A DNA stretch of 5,487 nucleotides from JBEVMS01 sp040508515 (GTDB lineage: Bacteria; Pseudomonadota; Gammaproteobacteria; Xanthomonadales; Rhodanobacteraceae). The stretch covers positions 1 to 5,487 of the forward strand of contig JBEVMS010000122.1 of assembly GCA_040508515.1 (NCBI GenBank), given 5' to 3'. The notes beneath the pieces are model-generated. The model did not search any database. It saw only the letters and a list, made by a program, of their open reading frames with translations, and was not told the DNA's origin. This document shows, in pieces, positions 4,970-5,487 of this stretch (its first letter is position 1; each line of letters begins with the position of its first letter). A program made the translations under genes and the position numbers.

Positions 4970-5487
4970 AAACGTAAGGGCTTGTATTTTCTGATTGCTC
5001 TGGCCCTGGGCGGCGTAGGTGCCGTTCACGCGCAGGACAACACTGCCAGTGATAGTGCCAGCATGTCGTCGCCCAGCTATGACGGTCGTTGGTACATCGC
5101 GCCGACCATTGGTGGTTATTACAATGATACGGATCGCAACACCAGCAGCCGCCAAGTGTATTACGGCTTGGGCGTTGGTAAGTTCATCTCGCCGAACGCC
5201 TCGATCGACCTTTTCGTCGACCGTACCAAGCGTGATGTCGACGGTGGTGGCAGCTGGTTCAACAATAATGTCGGCGTGGCCGCTCGTTTCTATGCGGGTG
5301 CTTGGGATGCATGGCGTCCGTACCTGCTAGCCGGCGTGCTGGGCAGCTATCACCACGATGCGGGTGACCAGGGCTGGTCCCCGTCTGCCGAGCTGGGCGT
5401 GGGTCTGTCCAAGACGTTGACGGCCAGCACTGACTTCCGCGTCGAAGCAGGCTACCGCTATGACTGGGACGACAAGAGCCAGAACGG
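4967..5487 (+). CDS. Second OmpA-family outer-membrane protein, N-terminal part (3' end outside window)
   Basis: 173 complete codons are visible from the ATG at 4967 to the right edge, with no stop. A Sec signal peptide covers residues 1-22 (MKRKGLYF, hydrophobic core, VHA before Gln23). The OmpA-type barrel begins around residue 40 (GRWYIAPTIGGYYND) and continues through WRPYLLAGVLGSYHH and the EAGYRYDWDDKSQ strand. By hand alignment about 60% of residues are identical to the first OmpA-family protein, with longest exact runs in the LAGVLGSYHH and EAGYRYDWDDKSQ regions; differences concentrate after the signal peptide and in likely surface loops. A strong GAGGAGA ribosome site fixes the start. 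The linker and peptidoglycan-binding domain expected by analogy lie beyond the window and are not proven. It is in tandem with the first gene but separated by a terminator and its own promoter candidate. Confidence 0.9.
   Translation, partial: MKRKGLYFLIALALGGVGAVHAQDNTASDSASMSSPSYDGRWYIAPTIGGYYNDTDRNTSSRQVYYGLGVGKFISPNASIDLFVDRTKRDVDGGGSWFNNNVGVAARFYAGAWDAWRPYLLAGVLGSYHHDAGDQGWSPSAELGVGLSKTLTASTDFRVEAGYRYDWDDKSQN

Overview
The window looks like the chromosome of a gammaproteobacterium, most likely of the Xanthomonadaceae/Lysobacterales. This rests on codon use and moderately high G+C, on split methylcitrate-cycle genes, and on OmpA-type porins of the style seen in xanthomonads. The genus cannot be fixed from the sequence alone. 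I see no transposase, phage gene, tRNA, rRNA or CRISPR array; this is core-type housekeeping DNA.

Layout from left to right. The 3' half of prpC (2-methylcitrate synthase) runs in from the left edge on the + strand and stops at 611. A short convergent gap (612-795) holds hairpins but no gene. A TerC/YjbE-family membrane protein gene lies on the - strand (796-1497). Its 5' leader carries a recognisable yybP-ykoY manganese riboswitch (about 1562-1665), with a candidate promoter directly upstream. Divergently from it, prpD (2-methylcitrate dehydratase, 1864-3315) is read on the + strand from its own probable promoter. It is followed by a hairpin and T-tract that sits against the promoter of an OmpA-family outer-membrane protein gene (3509-4645). 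A strong intrinsic terminator (4672-4702) ends that gene. A second, clearly paralogous OmpA-family gene starts at 4967 and runs off the right edge.

How the parts work together. PrpC joins propionyl-CoA to oxaloacetate to give 2-methylcitrate, and PrpD dehydrates that product, so the two enzymes are consecutive steps of propionate breakdown. Here they are separated by the opposite-strand terC unit and cannot share one transcript across this interval. The terC unit is a self-contained Mn2+-responsive module of promoter, aptamer and transporter gene. The two ompA genes form a tandem duplication that includes the last ~35 nt of the leader. Each gene appears to have its own extended -10 promoter and a long structured 5' UTR.

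I did not find a wholly undescribed system. The points most worth a second look are the riboswitch with its possible expression platform, the interruption of the prp locus, and the ompA duplication with its leaders.
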